NCBI RefSeq assembly: GCF_002263215.1
Contig: NZ_NLFK01000004.1
Span: 148,903 to 212,902, forward strand
Direction of reading: 5' to 3'
Length of the DNA stretch: 64,000 bases
DNA from: Actinobacillus seminis
GTDB lineage: Bacteria > Pseudomonadota > Gammaproteobacteria > Enterobacterales > Pasteurellaceae
Under the pieces are notes generated by a model. The model was not told where the DNA came from and did no database searches. It saw only the letters and a program-made list of their open reading frames with translations. The position numbers and the translations under genes are program-made. Positions 23,046-32,953 of the stretch are shown here, piece after piece; the first letter of the stretch is position 1, and each line of letters starts with the position of its first letter.

Positions 23046-23114
23046 GAATGATTATCTGACTTTTGAGGGGAAGATCATGGATTAACCCTTTTTGTTGTTA
23101 TATGTCGTTTAATG

Positions 23115-23876
23115 TTATTCACTTAATAATGCCGCGGCTTTCACCACAATTTCCACCGCCTTTTGTTCCGTCTGATGGATTGTGGCTTCGTTTGGAATTT
23201 CTTGTTGTGTGCGGTTTACAATGGCACCGGCAACCATCCCTGCACGCAATCCCAATGCGGCGCACATCGTAAATAATGTGGCACTTTCCATTTCATAGTT
23301 CATCACGTTTAATTCTTGCCATTGCTTTAATGAACCTTGAAAATGCCGATATACTTTCCCACTGTAAGTATCATAACGTTCTTGCCCCGGATAGAAAGTA
23401 TCTGAGGAGGCTGTAATCCCGATATGTACCTTGGTTTTTGGCGTATCTTGGGCTGCATGATAAAGTGCGGAAGTACAAGTGAAATCAGCTACCGCCGGAT
23501 ATTCCAGTGGCGCAAAGTGACAACTTGCTCCATCTAAACGAACCGCACCGGTGGTGATCAAAATATCGCCGACATTAATATGTGGCTGAATCGCACCGGT
23601 GGTACCAATACGCAAAAATGTTCGTACACCGAGCTGTGCCAGTTCTTCTACCGCAATGGAAACGGACGGCCCGCCAATCCCGGTAGAGCAAACCACAATT
23701 GATTTGCCATTGATATAGCCTAACCAAGAAGTAAATTCTCGCGTGGATGCCAAAAACTTCGGCTTGTCTAATAATTTTGCAATTCGTTCAACCCGTTCCG
23801 GCGCTCCGGGAACAATTGCTAATGTGGCACCGTTCAACATGGATTTGGTTAAACCAAGATGAAACACTTCTGACAT
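23115..23876 (-). CDS. udp: Uridine phosphorylase Udp
   Basis: Cytoplasmic nucleoside salvage enzyme (253 residues) that cleaves uridine with phosphate to uracil and ribose 1-phosphate. Features of the PNP/UDP family are [11 protein letters not shown], the phosphate-binding [23 protein letters not shown] and the nucleoside-binding [14 protein letters not shown]. Length equals the E. coli enzyme. It is transcribed alone, with its own terminator, downstream of and on the same strand as asnC. Confidence 0.95.
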   Translation of the reverse strand: MSEVFHLGLTKSMLNGATLAIVPGAPERVERIAKLLDKPKFLASTREFTSWLGYINGKSIVVCSTGIGGPSVSIAVEELAQLGVRTFLRIGTTGAIQPHINVGDILITTGAVRLDGASCHFAPLEYPAVADFTCTSALYHAAQDTPKTKVHIGITASSDTFYPGQERYDTYSGKVYRHFQGSLKQWQELNVMNYEMESATLFTMCAALGLRAGMVAGAIVNRTQQEIPNEATIHQTEQKAVEIVVKAAALLSE

Positions 23877-23913
23877 TTATCTCTCCTTAACTGCGTTGTC
23901 GTATCATGGATGA

Positions 23914-24366
23914 CTATGGTTTGACATCCCTTAAAATTGGATTTTGCATAGAAATTAGGGTTTCCGTTGATTGAATTTCATCAATTAACTGAATTTTAGT
24001 CGCTAGTACAGAATGTAATTCGGCGATAGTATGGGTCATCACTTTTAAGAAAATCGAATAGTTTCCGGTGGTATAATAGGCTTCGACCACTTCATCAATA
24101 CTCTCTAATTTTTTAATTACTTTTTCATAATCTTTGGCACTTTTTAGAATAATTCCAATAAAACAACACACATCATATCCTAATTTTCGCTCATCAATTT
24201 TGATTTTTGTACCTTGAATAATTCCCGATTGACGCATTTTTTCCACTCGTACATGAATAGTTCCGGGGCTGACACCGAAGTTTTTTGCCATTTCGGCATA
24301 AGGGGTTCGGGCATCTTTGAGTAGAACGCGTAAAATTTGTTCATCTAAATTATCAATATTGTACAT
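23914..24366 (-). CDS. asnC: AsnC-type transcriptional regulator
   Basis: Lrp/AsnC family regulator (150 residues) with an N-terminal helix-turn-helix (ILRVLLKDARTPYAEMAKNF followed by SPGTIHVRVEKM) and a C-terminal RAM ligand-binding domain (YYTTGNYSIFLKV). It is divergent from asnA across a 169-base intergenic region, the same arrangement as in E. coli and H. influenzae, so it most likely activates asnA in response to asparagine levels. Confidence 0.93.
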   Translation of the reverse strand: MYNIDNLDEQILRVLLKDARTPYAEMAKNFGVSPGTIHVRVEKMRQSGIIQGTKIKIDERKLGYDVCCFIGIILKSAKDYEKVIKKLESIDEVVEAYYTTGNYSIFLKVMTHTIAELHSVLATKIQLIDEIQSTETLISMQNPILRDVKP

Positions 24367-24510
24367 ATTATTACCTATTTTAAATTTTATTTAAGAAATA
24401 TACCCATATTTTATTTTATTTTCATCAATAAAGCCATGGTTAATAAAAAACATTGAATATTAAATTTCATTTATTAGATAATGTTTCACATTAAATAAAA
24501 ATAAAACGAA

Positions 24511-24516
24511 TATAAT
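24511..24516 (+). promoter_or_regulatory. Likely -10 element of the asnA promoter
   Basis: TATAAT lies 20 bases before the asnA start. No good -35 is seen at the standard distance, which is consistent with a promoter that needs an activator such as AsnC. Confidence 0.4.
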
Positions 24517-24535
24517 CATTTTTAAGGTGAATTTA

Positions 24536-25528
24536 ATGAAAAAGTCTTTCATTTTACAACAACAAGAAATTAGCTTTGCCAAAAACACATTTACGGAAAA
24601 ATTGGCAGAGCATTTAGGTATTATTGAAGTTCAAGGTCCTATCCTAAGCCAAATTGGTAATGGTATTCAAGATAATCTTTCAGGTTCAGAGAAAGCTGTT
24701 CAAGTAAATGTGAAGCAGATCACAGATGCGAGCTTTGAAGTTGTACATTCTTTAGCCAAGTGGAAACGTCATACGCTTGCTCGTTTCAATTTTGCCGAAG
24801 GTGAAGGTTTGTTTGTGCATATGAAAGCTTTGCGACCTGACGAAGATAGCCTTGACCAAACGCATTCGGTTTATGTGGATCAATGGGACTGGGAGTTGGT
24901 CATTCCGGCCGGTCGTCGTAATTTAGATTATCTTAAACAGACCGTGCGCTCAATTTATCAAGCCGTTTTAGAAACCGAAGATGCTATTCATCAAAAATAT
25001 ACCTTGGAAAAATTCTTACCAAAAGAAATCACCTTTGTGCATAGCGAAGATTTGGTGCAACGTTTCCCGGGTATGACGGATAAAGAGCGAGAGAACGCCA
25101 TTTGCAAAGAATATGGTGCAGTGTTTTTAATCGGTATAGGCGGTAAATTGTCTGACGGTAAACCTCATGATGTGCGCGCACCGGATTACGACGATTGGAC
25201 AACCGTTTCCGAAGGTGAATACAAAGGTTTGAACGGCGATATTTTAGTGTGGAACCCGGTTTTAGAGCGTGCATTTGAGTTATCATCTATGGGGATTCGC
25301 GTAGATGAAAATGCATTGCGCAAACAGTTAGCTTTAACCGGCGACGAAGATCGCTTAAAATTCGACTGGCATCAAGATTTGGTTAACGGGCGCTTACCGC
25401 TTTCCATAGGCGGTGGTATCGGACAGTCGCGTTTAGCCATGTTATTGCTACAGAAAAAACATATCGGAGAAGTCCAATCAAGTGTTTGGCCGAAAGCGGT
25501 TATGCAAGAGTTTGACAATATTCTATAA
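24536..25528 (+). CDS. asnA: Aspartate-ammonia ligase (asparagine synthetase A) AsnA
   Basis: ATP-dependent synthesis of asparagine from aspartate and ammonia (330 residues). The class II aaRS-like fold is indicated by [55 protein letters not shown] and the C-terminal [16 protein letters not shown]. The ATG at 24536 has AAGGTG in front; a GTG three codons earlier is less likely. Length equals the family. A terminator built on an uptake signal follows. Confidence 0.97.
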   Translation: MKKSFILQQQEISFAKNTFTEKLAEHLGIIEVQGPILSQIGNGIQDNLSGSEKAVQVNVKQITDASFEVVHSLAKWKRHTLARFNFAEGEGLFVHMKALRPDEDSLDQTHSVYVDQWDWELVIPAGRRNLDYLKQTVRSIYQAVLETEDAIHQKYTLEKFLPKEITFVHSEDLVQRFPGMTDKERENAICKEYGAVFLIGIGGKLSDGKPHDVRAPDYDDWTTVSEGEYKGLNGDILVWNPVLERAFELSSMGIRVDENALRKQLALTGDEDRLKFDWHQDLVNGRLPLSIGGGIGQSRLAMLLLQKKHIGEVQSSVWPKAVMQEFDNIL

Positions 25529-25554
25529 GCAGAAACTCGGATATTAAATCAATA

Positions 25555-25597
25555 AAGTGCGGTAAAAAAATTTAGAGGTTTTTCACCGCATTTTTTA
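25555..25597 (+). terminator. Terminator after asnA
   Basis: TGCGGTaaaaaa pairs with tttttcACCGCA (stem within 25558-25590), followed by TTTTTT. The left arm is a complete uptake signal AAGTGCGGT. Confidence 0.75.
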
Positions 25598-25705
25598 TGA
25601 ATAAATATCTCTTAACCTCTTAATGTTGGAAAACAAACCTCATCTTATTTTTAAAATTACAGTGTCTGTAAGCTTGATTTAAGATTAAAAAAATTTTTTT
25701 GCCCA

Positions 25706-26359
25706 TCAAGAAATATTACTATTTACATTCTTCATATATTTCCAATAAAAAGGATTTCTTCTGTCCCAATTTATATTGGACTTTATAATTTTAGCAGGGG
25801 AACCGGCAATAATTACATTGGGAGAGTTAAACTTACCAATTACCATACTGCCCATGCCAATCACAGAATTATCGGCAATATTACTTCCTTTCAATACAGA
25901 TACTCTGCGACCACACCACACATGATTCCCTATTATAATCGGTTTAGCTTCATTCAGCAGCTCTTTTGTTTCATTGTTGTATATAGCATGAACATCGGTA
26001 GGGTAGATTAATATTTCTTCAGAAAACATACAATCATCTCCAATTTGTACTTCTGATTGTGGTTCATGACATCTAATTTCAATGCCCCAACAGGAAAAGT
26101 CTTTTCCAATAATAACCCGAGCACAATTTCCCCAGATTTTCAGTCTAGTGATATTATTCTTGCTTTTTTTAATCGTAATTTCAGTATTAGATCTTAAAAC
26201 CATTCTGCAATGATGGAATATTGTTCCTTCATAAACAGTCACTCTATTTCCTGTTCCTAGAACTTGAATATCAAAACCAGGAATGCTATTTACTATTTCA
26301 ATCGTATTATCAAGTCTAACAAGCTGTATTGTTAACTTTCTTTGGGATCTTGATTGCAA
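25706..26359 (-). CDS. Hexapeptide-repeat O-acetyltransferase, 5' end missing
   Basis: Left-handed beta-helix acyltransferase of the CatB/LbH type (217 residues from the only available start, a TTG). The repeat region includes IGDDCMFSEEILIYPTDVH, IIIGNHVWCGRRVSVLKGS and SVIGMGSMVI, with the catalytic histidine probably the one in PTDVH. The frame stays open upstream to a TAA at 26462-26464 with no ATG, right beside an A15 tract and an IS1016-like remnant. The true N-terminus has therefore probably been lost. Proximity to a capsule gene suggests polysaccharide O-acetylation. Composition is more AT-rich than the core genes. Confidence 0.6.
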   Translation of the reverse strand: MQSRSQRKLTIQLVRLDNTIEIVNSIPGFDIQVLGTGNRVTVYEGTIFHHCRMVLRSNTEITIKKSKNNITRLKIWGNCARVIIGKDFSCWGIEIRCHEPQSEVQIGDDCMFSEEILIYPTDVHAIYNNETKELLNEAKPIIIGNHVWCGRRVSVLKGSNIADNSVIGMGSMVIGKFNSPNVIIAGSPAKIIKSNINWDRRNPFYWKYMKNVNSNIS

Positions 26360-26463
26360 TAACTCATGTATGTAACTCTCAGCTCGTTTGATAAGCTCAA
26401 TAAATACTCTTATTTTATCAATTTCATCAAGTGGATTTATATCTATAAAATAAGTGTGACCTT

Positions 26464-26478
26464 AAAAAAAAAAAAAAA
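26464..26478. repeat. A15 homopolymer tract
   Basis: Fifteen adenines at the junction between the truncated acetyltransferase frame and the IS1016-like transposase fragment. Such tracts slip easily. It sits exactly at the breakpoint of both genes. Confidence 0.9.
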
Positions 26479-26798
26479 CCTGAACACAGCAGTTTTACCG
26501 GCTGCACCACGACCTCGTTTATCTTTGCGGGTTCCGCCGAAATAGCTTTCGTCCGCTTCAATTTCGCCCTCAAACATTTCCAGATGAGGGCTATGTTGAT
26601 AGATGAGCAATCGCAAACGGTGAAAGTAATAGGCTGCGGTAGTTTTGTTTACATTCATCAACTCAGCCACGGTTCGAGCAGTTACACCTGCCACAAACAG
26701 TTCTATGAGTTTATGTTGTTTGTACTGACTTAGACGGCTTTTTTCATTGGGTTATCTTAACCTAAATGGGGGTTTTAGTCGTTATCTAGGACAACCCC
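26479..26798 (-). mobile_element. IS1016-like (IS1595 superfamily) insertion sequence remnant
   Basis: The minus strand encodes the N-terminal third of an ISXO2/IS1016-type transposase: KSRLSQYKQHKLIELFVAG, a helix-turn-helix, then EGEIEADESYFGGTRKDKRG and GAAGKTAVF, where it stops at the A15 tract. The initiating ATG (26743-26745) is out of frame, so a second defect is present. The outer end carries GGGGTTGTCCTAGATAACGA (ending at 26798), which looks like an IS1595-family terminal inverted repeat. The other end is missing. IS1016 is known to flank capsule loci in H. influenzae, and a capsule gene abuts this copy. Confidence 0.7.
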
Positions 26799-28221
26799 AA
26801 AAATTTTTATTTTTACCTACATTGTATTTGGTTAATTTCGTTTTTATTAGTTTTTTGTGTAAATTTTGTGCCAACTTTTTATCTTCTTGCGAAAGTGAAA
26901 TATGCTGCAGAATATTTTCCAACCGAGAAGGCTGTTCTGCATTAAAATAAATTCCCAGATCATCGATTACGAGAGAAAGGGGCGCAACTAAATTCGAGCC
27001 TAATCCAACAGAACGTAAAAAACCATCTTCCATTCGTAGAATAGGAATTTGATGTGCTTGAGCATAAGATAATACATTGGGGTTACCTTGCCCCCAAATT
27101 AATAAACGGCAATGTTGAGATTTATCTCTATTATCCAGTTGATGTAGCGAACGAATAAAATGTAATTTACATTGTGGCAAATTAAAAAACGGTTTAATTA
27201 CTGCCTGTTTCCACCAAGACATACCATAGCAGTAAAGATTTCCTTGTAATAATTGATTGAGTACTTTTGTTTGATGTAAATACCGGATAACATCAAAAAT
27301 ATTACCTGATTTATTGGTATAGGGATTAAGATAGCGGAAAACAATGTTAATAGACTACGTGGTCTATGTCTGTGTTGTGCTATCAATGTGGATACTTGGG
27401 GATGTCTGTCATCCGTCAATCCCCAACCGGCAAACCAAGGAACACCGAATGTGACGACTTTTTTGTTCAGTAATAACGCTTCAAAGCCCATTTGTGAGGT
27501 AACACAATAAACTGTGTCCGCATAAGCAAGCAAGGACATAGGGTTAACATCTTTTGCCAATAGTGTTACTCGTTGATGTTGGGCGATTGTGGTTAGGTAG
27601 CCTTGCTTTTTTTTGCTAAGGACGTCGGGATGGGTTTTTACCCAAATTTCCACCTCCGGATTTTCATCAACGGCAGATTGTAACATGTATTGAAAATCCT
27701 GTTCATTCGCTTGACCATAATGCACCGCCATATCACCGAACGTTTGATCAATCACTAATACAATATGACGATGATTGGAACATTCATGCACAAAATCTAG
27801 CGCATGATTATACTTAGACAGTTGATATTGAACGATCAAATTTTTCGCGTTCTCCGCCTCTTTTAATTGCTTTTCGTTGGTCTCAAAATTTAAAATGAGC
27901 ATTTCCAGCCGAGATGGCTTTGTTGTATCGTAATAGATCCCAAGATCATCATAAACTAATGAAAAAGTAGGATATTTATTGACACCTAAACCAAGTGAGC
28001 GCAAAAAAACCGTCCTCCAATGCAATATAGGGAAGATGATGTTTTGCAGCGTATTTTCTAGCCCTATCTGCGGTCGGTTTTAATCCCCAACCAATGACAC
28101 GATTGATTTTTGATCCGTTGTTGAAAAAAGAAAAAGGAACAATATTTTCATCCACTAAAAATTGTTTCAGAAACGGAATATTAAGTATTCCTTTGGAGAA
28201 AATGAGCGAAGAATTTTTCAT
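26799..28221 (-). pseudogene. Group-2 capsule export/modification protein, KpsC/HcsA/PhyA type, broken
   Basis: KpsC-family proteins are beta-Kdo glycosyltransferases that build the lipid-linked Kdo anchor of group-2 capsules. The reading starts MKNSSLIFSKGILNIPFLKQ and shows the duplicated module of the family: KINRVIGWGLKPTADRARKY...IALEDGF then LRSLGLGV, and again LLIWGQG...ILRMEDGFLRSVGLGSN. Two frameshifts break it: A7 at 28003-28009 (six restores ALEDGFLRSLGLGV) and A4 at 27338-27341 (five restores the frame into NPYTNKSGNIFDVIRYL). The gene is also cut at 26798 by the IS remnant, leaving about 470 of about 670 residues. No other kps/hcs gene is present here. Confidence 0.75.
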
Positions 28222-28466
28222 TTGGTGTTAAGAGTAAGTTAATCTGAGGTTAATTATAACAAATCTATTTTTATCAATATTTTTAAAAAAAAAAAAAAAA
28301 TTTTATTCATGATGATACTATAATAGATTCTGTTTTGATATTTTAATCATTTTGTTTTCTAATCCAATAATTTTCCAATTTCCAATGACGACCGGATACG
28401 TATTCTATTTTTTAGTATAACTTTTATTTCTTTGATTTCTCTATTTTGTAAAATGTTTTTTTATTT
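28222..28466. other. AT-rich gap with an A16 tract
   Basis: No gene is seen. Sixteen adenines lie at 28285-28300. The segment separates the broken capsule gene from the regulatory region of the sulfatase operon. Confidence 0.6.
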
Positions 28467-28482
28467 TGTGATCTATCTCACG
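28467..28482 (+). promoter_or_regulatory. Candidate CRP site upstream of the sulfatase operon
   Basis: TGTGATCTATCTCACG matches TGTGA-N6-TCACA at 9 of 10 core positions. It is 90 bases before the yidK start and immediately followed by a 20-bp palindrome. Confidence 0.5.
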
Positions 28483-28487
28483 CTATC

Positions 28488-28507
28488 ACTATGATAACTA
28501 TCATAGT
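28488..28507 (+). promoter_or_regulatory. Perfect 20-bp palindrome, likely operator
   Basis: ACTATGATAACTATCATAGT has two 9-bp arms around AC. It lies 5 bases after the CRP-like site and 65 bases before yidK, a typical position for a dimeric repressor. No regulator gene for it is visible in the window. Confidence 0.5.
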
Positions 28508-28572
28508 TTTCCAATTTTCTTTGTATTAGGCTAACAATATTTCCTATATGCTTAGTAAGAGGGTCATAGAGT

Positions 28573-30254
28573 ATGTTAATTACTATAATTTCTTTTTTGT
28601 TTGTAACGGCGAGTGTGGGATATATCTCTTGGCTGAAAACGAGGAATGATGACTTAACCGGTTCAAAGGGGTATTTTCTTGCCGGGCGAGGGTTGGGCGG
28701 GTTGGTAATTGGTTGTTCAATGATACTGACTTCGCTTTCTACAGAACAACTCATTGGTGTCAATGCGGTTTCTTATCAAGGTAATTTTTCCATTATTGCA
28801 TGGACAGTTCCAACGGTTATTCCACTGTGTTTTTTGGCAATTTATATGTTGCCGAAATATTTGCGTAATGGTTATACCACTGTGCCGGAGTTTTTTGAGA
28901 GCCGTTTTGATCGGCAAACCCGATTGATTATGTCCGGATTATTTTGGTTTTTTATCTTCTTATCGTTATCCCGACCGCACTTTATACCGGTGCAATTGCT
29001 TTTAATAAAATTTTCAATCTTGAAACTGCATTTGGTTTGAATTACGGTGAGGCGATCACTTATACCGTGATCGCTATCGGTGTTATTGGTGCGATTTATG
29101 CTATTTTTGGTGGATTGAAGGCGGTAGCAGTATCTGATACGGTGAATGCAGTACTCTTGGTCATTGGCGCGTTACTTGTACCTTATTTTGCACTTCTGTA
29201 TTTGGGACATGGTAGTCTAATTGATGGATTGCATATTATTACGACTAACCATGAGGAAAAATGGAATGCTGTAGGCGGAGTCGATGATGCGACGCCTTGG
29301 CCGACAATTTTTACCGGTATTATGGTGGTACATTTTTTCTATTGGACGACGAATCAAGCGATTGTACAACGCTGTTTAGGGGCTAAGGATTTAAAATCCG
29401 GTCAAAAAGGTATTCTTATTGCTGCTTTGTTTTTATTAACGTTGCCTGTAATTCTAAATCTCCCGGGGTTATTGAGCTATTATATTCTTGGTGAAGACCT
29501 AAATCCGATTGATATGGCGTATCCGTTATTGGTAAGTAAAGTATTACCGACATGGTTACAAGGTTTTTTTATGGCAGCGTTATTCGGAGCGATTTTAAGT
29601 ACGTTTAACTCATTTTTAAATTCTGCTGCTACGATATATTGTAAGGATTTACTCCCGTCCATCAGTAAAAAAGTGCGGTCGGAAACCGAGCTGATTTTAT
29701 ATGCTAAAAAAGTATCTACGGTCATGGCTGTGATAACCATGATTTTTGCACCTTTGTTGATGTTCGGTACAGAGGGTATTTTTCTTATCACTAAACGTTT
29801 TGCCGGTTTTGTGAATATTCCGATTGTGGCATTATTTGCAGTAGGCATGTTTAATCGTACTGTATCGGGAGTGGCGGCGCGTATTACTTTGTTACTTCAC
29901 GTTATTTTATATTTCTCCATCGTATGGCTCTTTGACGTACAAATTAATTTTGTGTATGTGATGGGCGGCTTGTTCTTATTTGATGTAATTTTTATGCTTT
30001 TATTAGGTAAAGTATTAAAACGTGAGCCTTATGTAGAAAATAAAGAAAATCTCAGCAATGTTGATTTAACAAACTGGAAATATTTAAAAGTCACGTCGGT
30101 ATCATTAATATTAGGGTTATGTGCTCTTTACGCTTTTTTTTCTCCAATCGGTTTGGCTTCTCCAAACGGTTATCCAATGGGCGTGATTAGCGTGTATTTA
30201 GTGTTGCAACTCTTGGTTTTATTATTTGTTCGTTCAGATAAAGCAGGTGCATAA
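28573..30254 (+). pseudogene. yidK: SSS-family sodium:solute symporter, YidK type, frameshifted in this sequence
   Basis: Sodium-coupled transporter of the SSS (SGLT-like) family, probably importing the sugar or sulfated sugar used by the following sulfatase. The first part ([14 protein letters not shown]... to SGLFWFF) and the second ([17 protein letters not shown] onward) are in different frames. They meet at six thymines (28948-28953); seven would give one protein of about 560 residues, close to E. coli YidK. The core [20 protein letters not shown] and the FGGLKAVAVSDTVN segment are typical SSS sequence. The stop codon directly abuts the sulfatase ATG. Confidence 0.82.
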
Positions 30255-31700
30255 ATGAATATTATCTACATTTTATTGGATCAAGTTCGTAAAGATATGT
30301 TGGGTCCTTACGGACACCAAATTGTAAAAACGCCAAATTTAGATCAATTGGCACAAGAAGGAGTTCGTTTTAACAATGCGTTTACACCGGCGTCGGTTTG
30401 CGGACCGGCGCGAACCTCTCTATTTACCGGATTGATGCCATCTTCCCATGGTATTATTCGTAATGGTGAAAAAGGCGGTACTGGAGAAGTGAGCAGGGAA
30501 TCGCCCCATATCGGTAAGTTGGACGGTTATAATACTTATGTATTGGGGAAATGGCATGTGGGAACAAAATCTGTACCGAAAGACTACGGCATTCAAGGGC
30601 ATAATTTTGATGGTTACGGTTACCCGGGTAGTGGCGTGTATAAAAATTTAGTTTTTAATCAACCGCCGACCTATGCTAACCGCTATAAAGAATGGTTGGA
30701 GGAAAAAGGGTTTGATATTCCGGCAGTCAGCCAAGCTTATTTTGGCGATAATCCGCATTTACAGGTACAAGAGTTATGTGGTTTGCTTTCCGGTACGAAA
30801 GAACATACCATTCCATACTTTATCATTGATGAAGCCAAACACTATATTCAACAATCCTTAACAGAGGAAAAACCATTTTTTGCTTGGATCAATTTTTGGG
30901 GACCACATACGCCTTGTATTGTTCCTGAACCTTATTATTCAATGTATCGTAAAGAAGATGTTGTGTTGGATTCCAGCTTTTTTAAACCATTGGAGGGTAA
31001 ACCGGGGCATTATCGTACCATATCCAAAATGTGGGGAATGTGGGAAGCAAGTGAAGATCACTGGAAAGAAGTGATTACCAAATTTTGGGGATATATTACA
31101 TTAATTGATGATGCTATCGGTGAATTATTTACCTTTTTAAAACACAAAGCAATTTATGATCACACTTTTATGGTCGTTACCGCGGATCACGGGGATGCAA
31201 TGGGTGCTCATCGAATGATTGAAAAAGGAGAGTTTATGTTTGATAAGACCTATAATATTCCATTGCTCATCAAGGATCCTTATTCAAATCGAATAAATCA
31301 ACAAGATGATAATTTGGTTTATCTGCATGATTTGACTTCAACCGTTTTTGATTTAGCCGGGCAGACCGTTCCGCATGAGTTTGAGGGACGAACTCTTTTA
31401 CCGATCGTGCGAGAAAACTTGGATAATGGGCGTAAAGGGGTATTGGCGCAATTAGCCGGACATTTTGTGTCTTTTGAGCAGCGTATGTGGCGACGTAAAG
31501 ATTATAAATTGGTTTTTAATGCATCGGATTTGTGTGAGTTGTACGATGTGCGTCAAGATCCGGAAGAAATGCACAATTTGTTTTATGATCCGAATTATTG
31601 TGTAATCAAACGGGAGCTGCTGGAAGAAATGCGGGAGGAAATGTGTCGACTTGGTGATCCGTTAGAAAATTGGGTTTATCGCATTATTAACGAAATTTAA
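30255..31700 (+). CDS. yidJ: Cys-type sulfatase, YidJ-like
   Basis: Sulfatase of the alkaline phosphatase superfamily (481 residues), hydrolysing sulfate esters, probably on a carbohydrate. The metal-binding DQVRKDM opening and the modification motif C-x-P-x-R (SVCGPARTSLFTG, about residues 51-55) are present. The cysteine would be converted to formylglycine. The second metal site is in TADHGDAMGAH. No signal peptide is seen, so it probably acts in the cytoplasm after import by YidK. It starts directly at the yidK stop. The maturase needed for a Cys-type enzyme is 83 bases downstream. Confidence 0.88.
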   Translation: MNIIYILLDQVRKDMLGPYGHQIVKTPNLDQLAQEGVRFNNAFTPASVCGPARTSLFTGLMPSSHGIIRNGEKGGTGEVSRESPHIGKLDGYNTYVLGKWHVGTKSVPKDYGIQGHNFDGYGYPGSGVYKNLVFNQPPTYANRYKEWLEEKGFDIPAVSQAYFGDNPHLQVQELCGLLSGTKEHTIPYFIIDEAKHYIQQSLTEEKPFFAWINFWGPHTPCIVPEPYYSMYRKEDVVLDSSFFKPLEGKPGHYRTISKMWGMWEASEDHWKEVITKFWGYITLIDDAIGELFTFLKHKAIYDHTFMVVTADHGDAMGAHRMIEKGEFMFDKTYNIPLLIKDPYSNRINQQDDNLVYLHDLTSTVFDLAGQTVPHEFEGRTLLPIVRENLDNGRKGVLAQLAGHFVSFEQRMWRRKDYKLVFNASDLCELYDVRQDPEEMHNLFYDPNYCVIKRELLEEMREEMCRLGDPLENWVYRIINEI

Positions 31701-31783
31701 CGAAAAAAGTGAAAATATTCGTTTATGTTTATGGATAATAAAGTATATTTAGTTATCGCTTTATATTGGCAGGAATAATCCAC

Positions 31784-32929
31784 ATGTCATTTTTTTCACC
31801 TCAGGCCTATTTTCATTTAATGGCGAAGCCGAGCAGTTTTCATTGCAATATTCAGTGTGAATACTGTTTTTATTTGCAAAAGGAAAAAGAGTTTGGCGTG
31901 AAAACGCCTTTTATGTCATTAACTACGTTGAGAAATTATGTTAAAAACTACATAGAATCCCACGCAGGGGAGCGGGTAGAATTCACTTGGCAGGGTGGTG
32001 AACCGACATTATTAGGGGTAGACTTCTTCAAAAGTGCGGTCATTTTTCAACGGGAATTTGCTAATGGCAAACAAATTACCAATGCTTTTCAAACTAACGG
32101 ATTGGCATTAAATCATCAATGGGTTGAATTTTTTAAACAACACCAATTTCTTATCGGCTTATCAATTGACGGTATTCGCGCCGTACATAACCGTTATCGA
32201 ATTTCCCGTAATGGAAATACGACCTTTGATAAGGTGGTGACTGCCATGGAGTTGTTAAAAGAATATCAGGTGGATTTTAATACGTTGACCGTGGTGAATG
32301 ATCAGAATTGGAGTAAAGGAAAGGAAACCTATCTAGCATTAAAATCACTCGGTGCCAACTTTATGCAGTTTATTCCGCTCGTGGAGCGTCAACATCGACA
32401 ATCGTCACAAACGACAGATTTTTCTGTTCCGCTACAGGGATTCGGGTATTTTCTCACAGATGTATTTCGAGAATGGCAAAAACAAGACATTGGGTCTATT
32501 TTTGTGTTGGAGTTTGACAGTTTATTAGGACAATATTTAGGTTATCCTTCAAGCAGTTGTGTACATCAACCCTCCTGTGGAAAATCGCTTGTTGTCGAGG
32601 CGAATGGTGATGTTTATTCTTGTGATCATTTTGTCTGTCCCAAACATAAATTAGGTAATTTAAACACCACTTCTCTTAAACAACTTGTGTTATCTCCTCA
32701 ACAACAGCAATTTGGTCTGGAAAAACTTACTCATCTAACGTCCGTTTGTCAGCAATGTAATGTACGAAAACTCTGTCATGGCGGTTGCCCGAAACATCGT
32801 TTTATTGCGATACCGAATGAAGATATTAAGCATAATTACCTATGTGCATCTTACCGTTATTTTTTACAACAAACAGCTGTTGATTTTCAACAAATGAGCC
32901 AAAAAATCCATATTGGAGTCAGAGCATAA
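31784..32929 (+). CDS. Anaerobic sulfatase-maturating radical SAM enzyme (anSME)
   Basis: Radical SAM/SPASM enzyme (381 residues) that oxidises the active-site cysteine of a sulfatase to formylglycine without oxygen. The CxxxCxxC cluster motif is CNIQCEYC (about residues 24-31), followed by EFTWQGGEPTLLG. The C-terminal SPASM cysteines include CVHQPSCG, YSCDHFVCP, CQQCNVRKLCHGGCPKHR. The ATG at 31784 follows AGGA; a TTG six codons earlier is less likely. Its target is most likely the adjacent Cys-type sulfatase. Confidence 0.9.
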   Translation: MSFFSPQAYFHLMAKPSSFHCNIQCEYCFYLQKEKEFGVKTPFMSLTTLRNYVKNYIESHAGERVEFTWQGGEPTLLGVDFFKSAVIFQREFANGKQITNAFQTNGLALNHQWVEFFKQHQFLIGLSIDGIRAVHNRYRISRNGNTTFDKVVTAMELLKEYQVDFNTLTVVNDQNWSKGKETYLALKSLGANFMQFIPLVERQHRQSSQTTDFSVPLQGFGYFLTDVFREWQKQDIGSIFVLEFDSLLGQYLGYPSSSCVHQPSCGKSLVVEANGDVYSCDHFVCPKHKLGNLNTTSLKQLVLSPQQQQFGLEKLTHLTSVCQQCNVRKLCHGGCPKHRFIAIPNEDIKHNYLCASYRYFLQQTAVDFQQMSQKIHIGVRA

Positions 32930-32953
32930 ATTAAGTAAAAAAGTACCGCACTT

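Noticed and set aside
22807..23085. Plus-strand 92-residue frame before udp
   Set aside because: No start signal, spans the udp terminator, and shows no domain; treated as part of the decayed gap.
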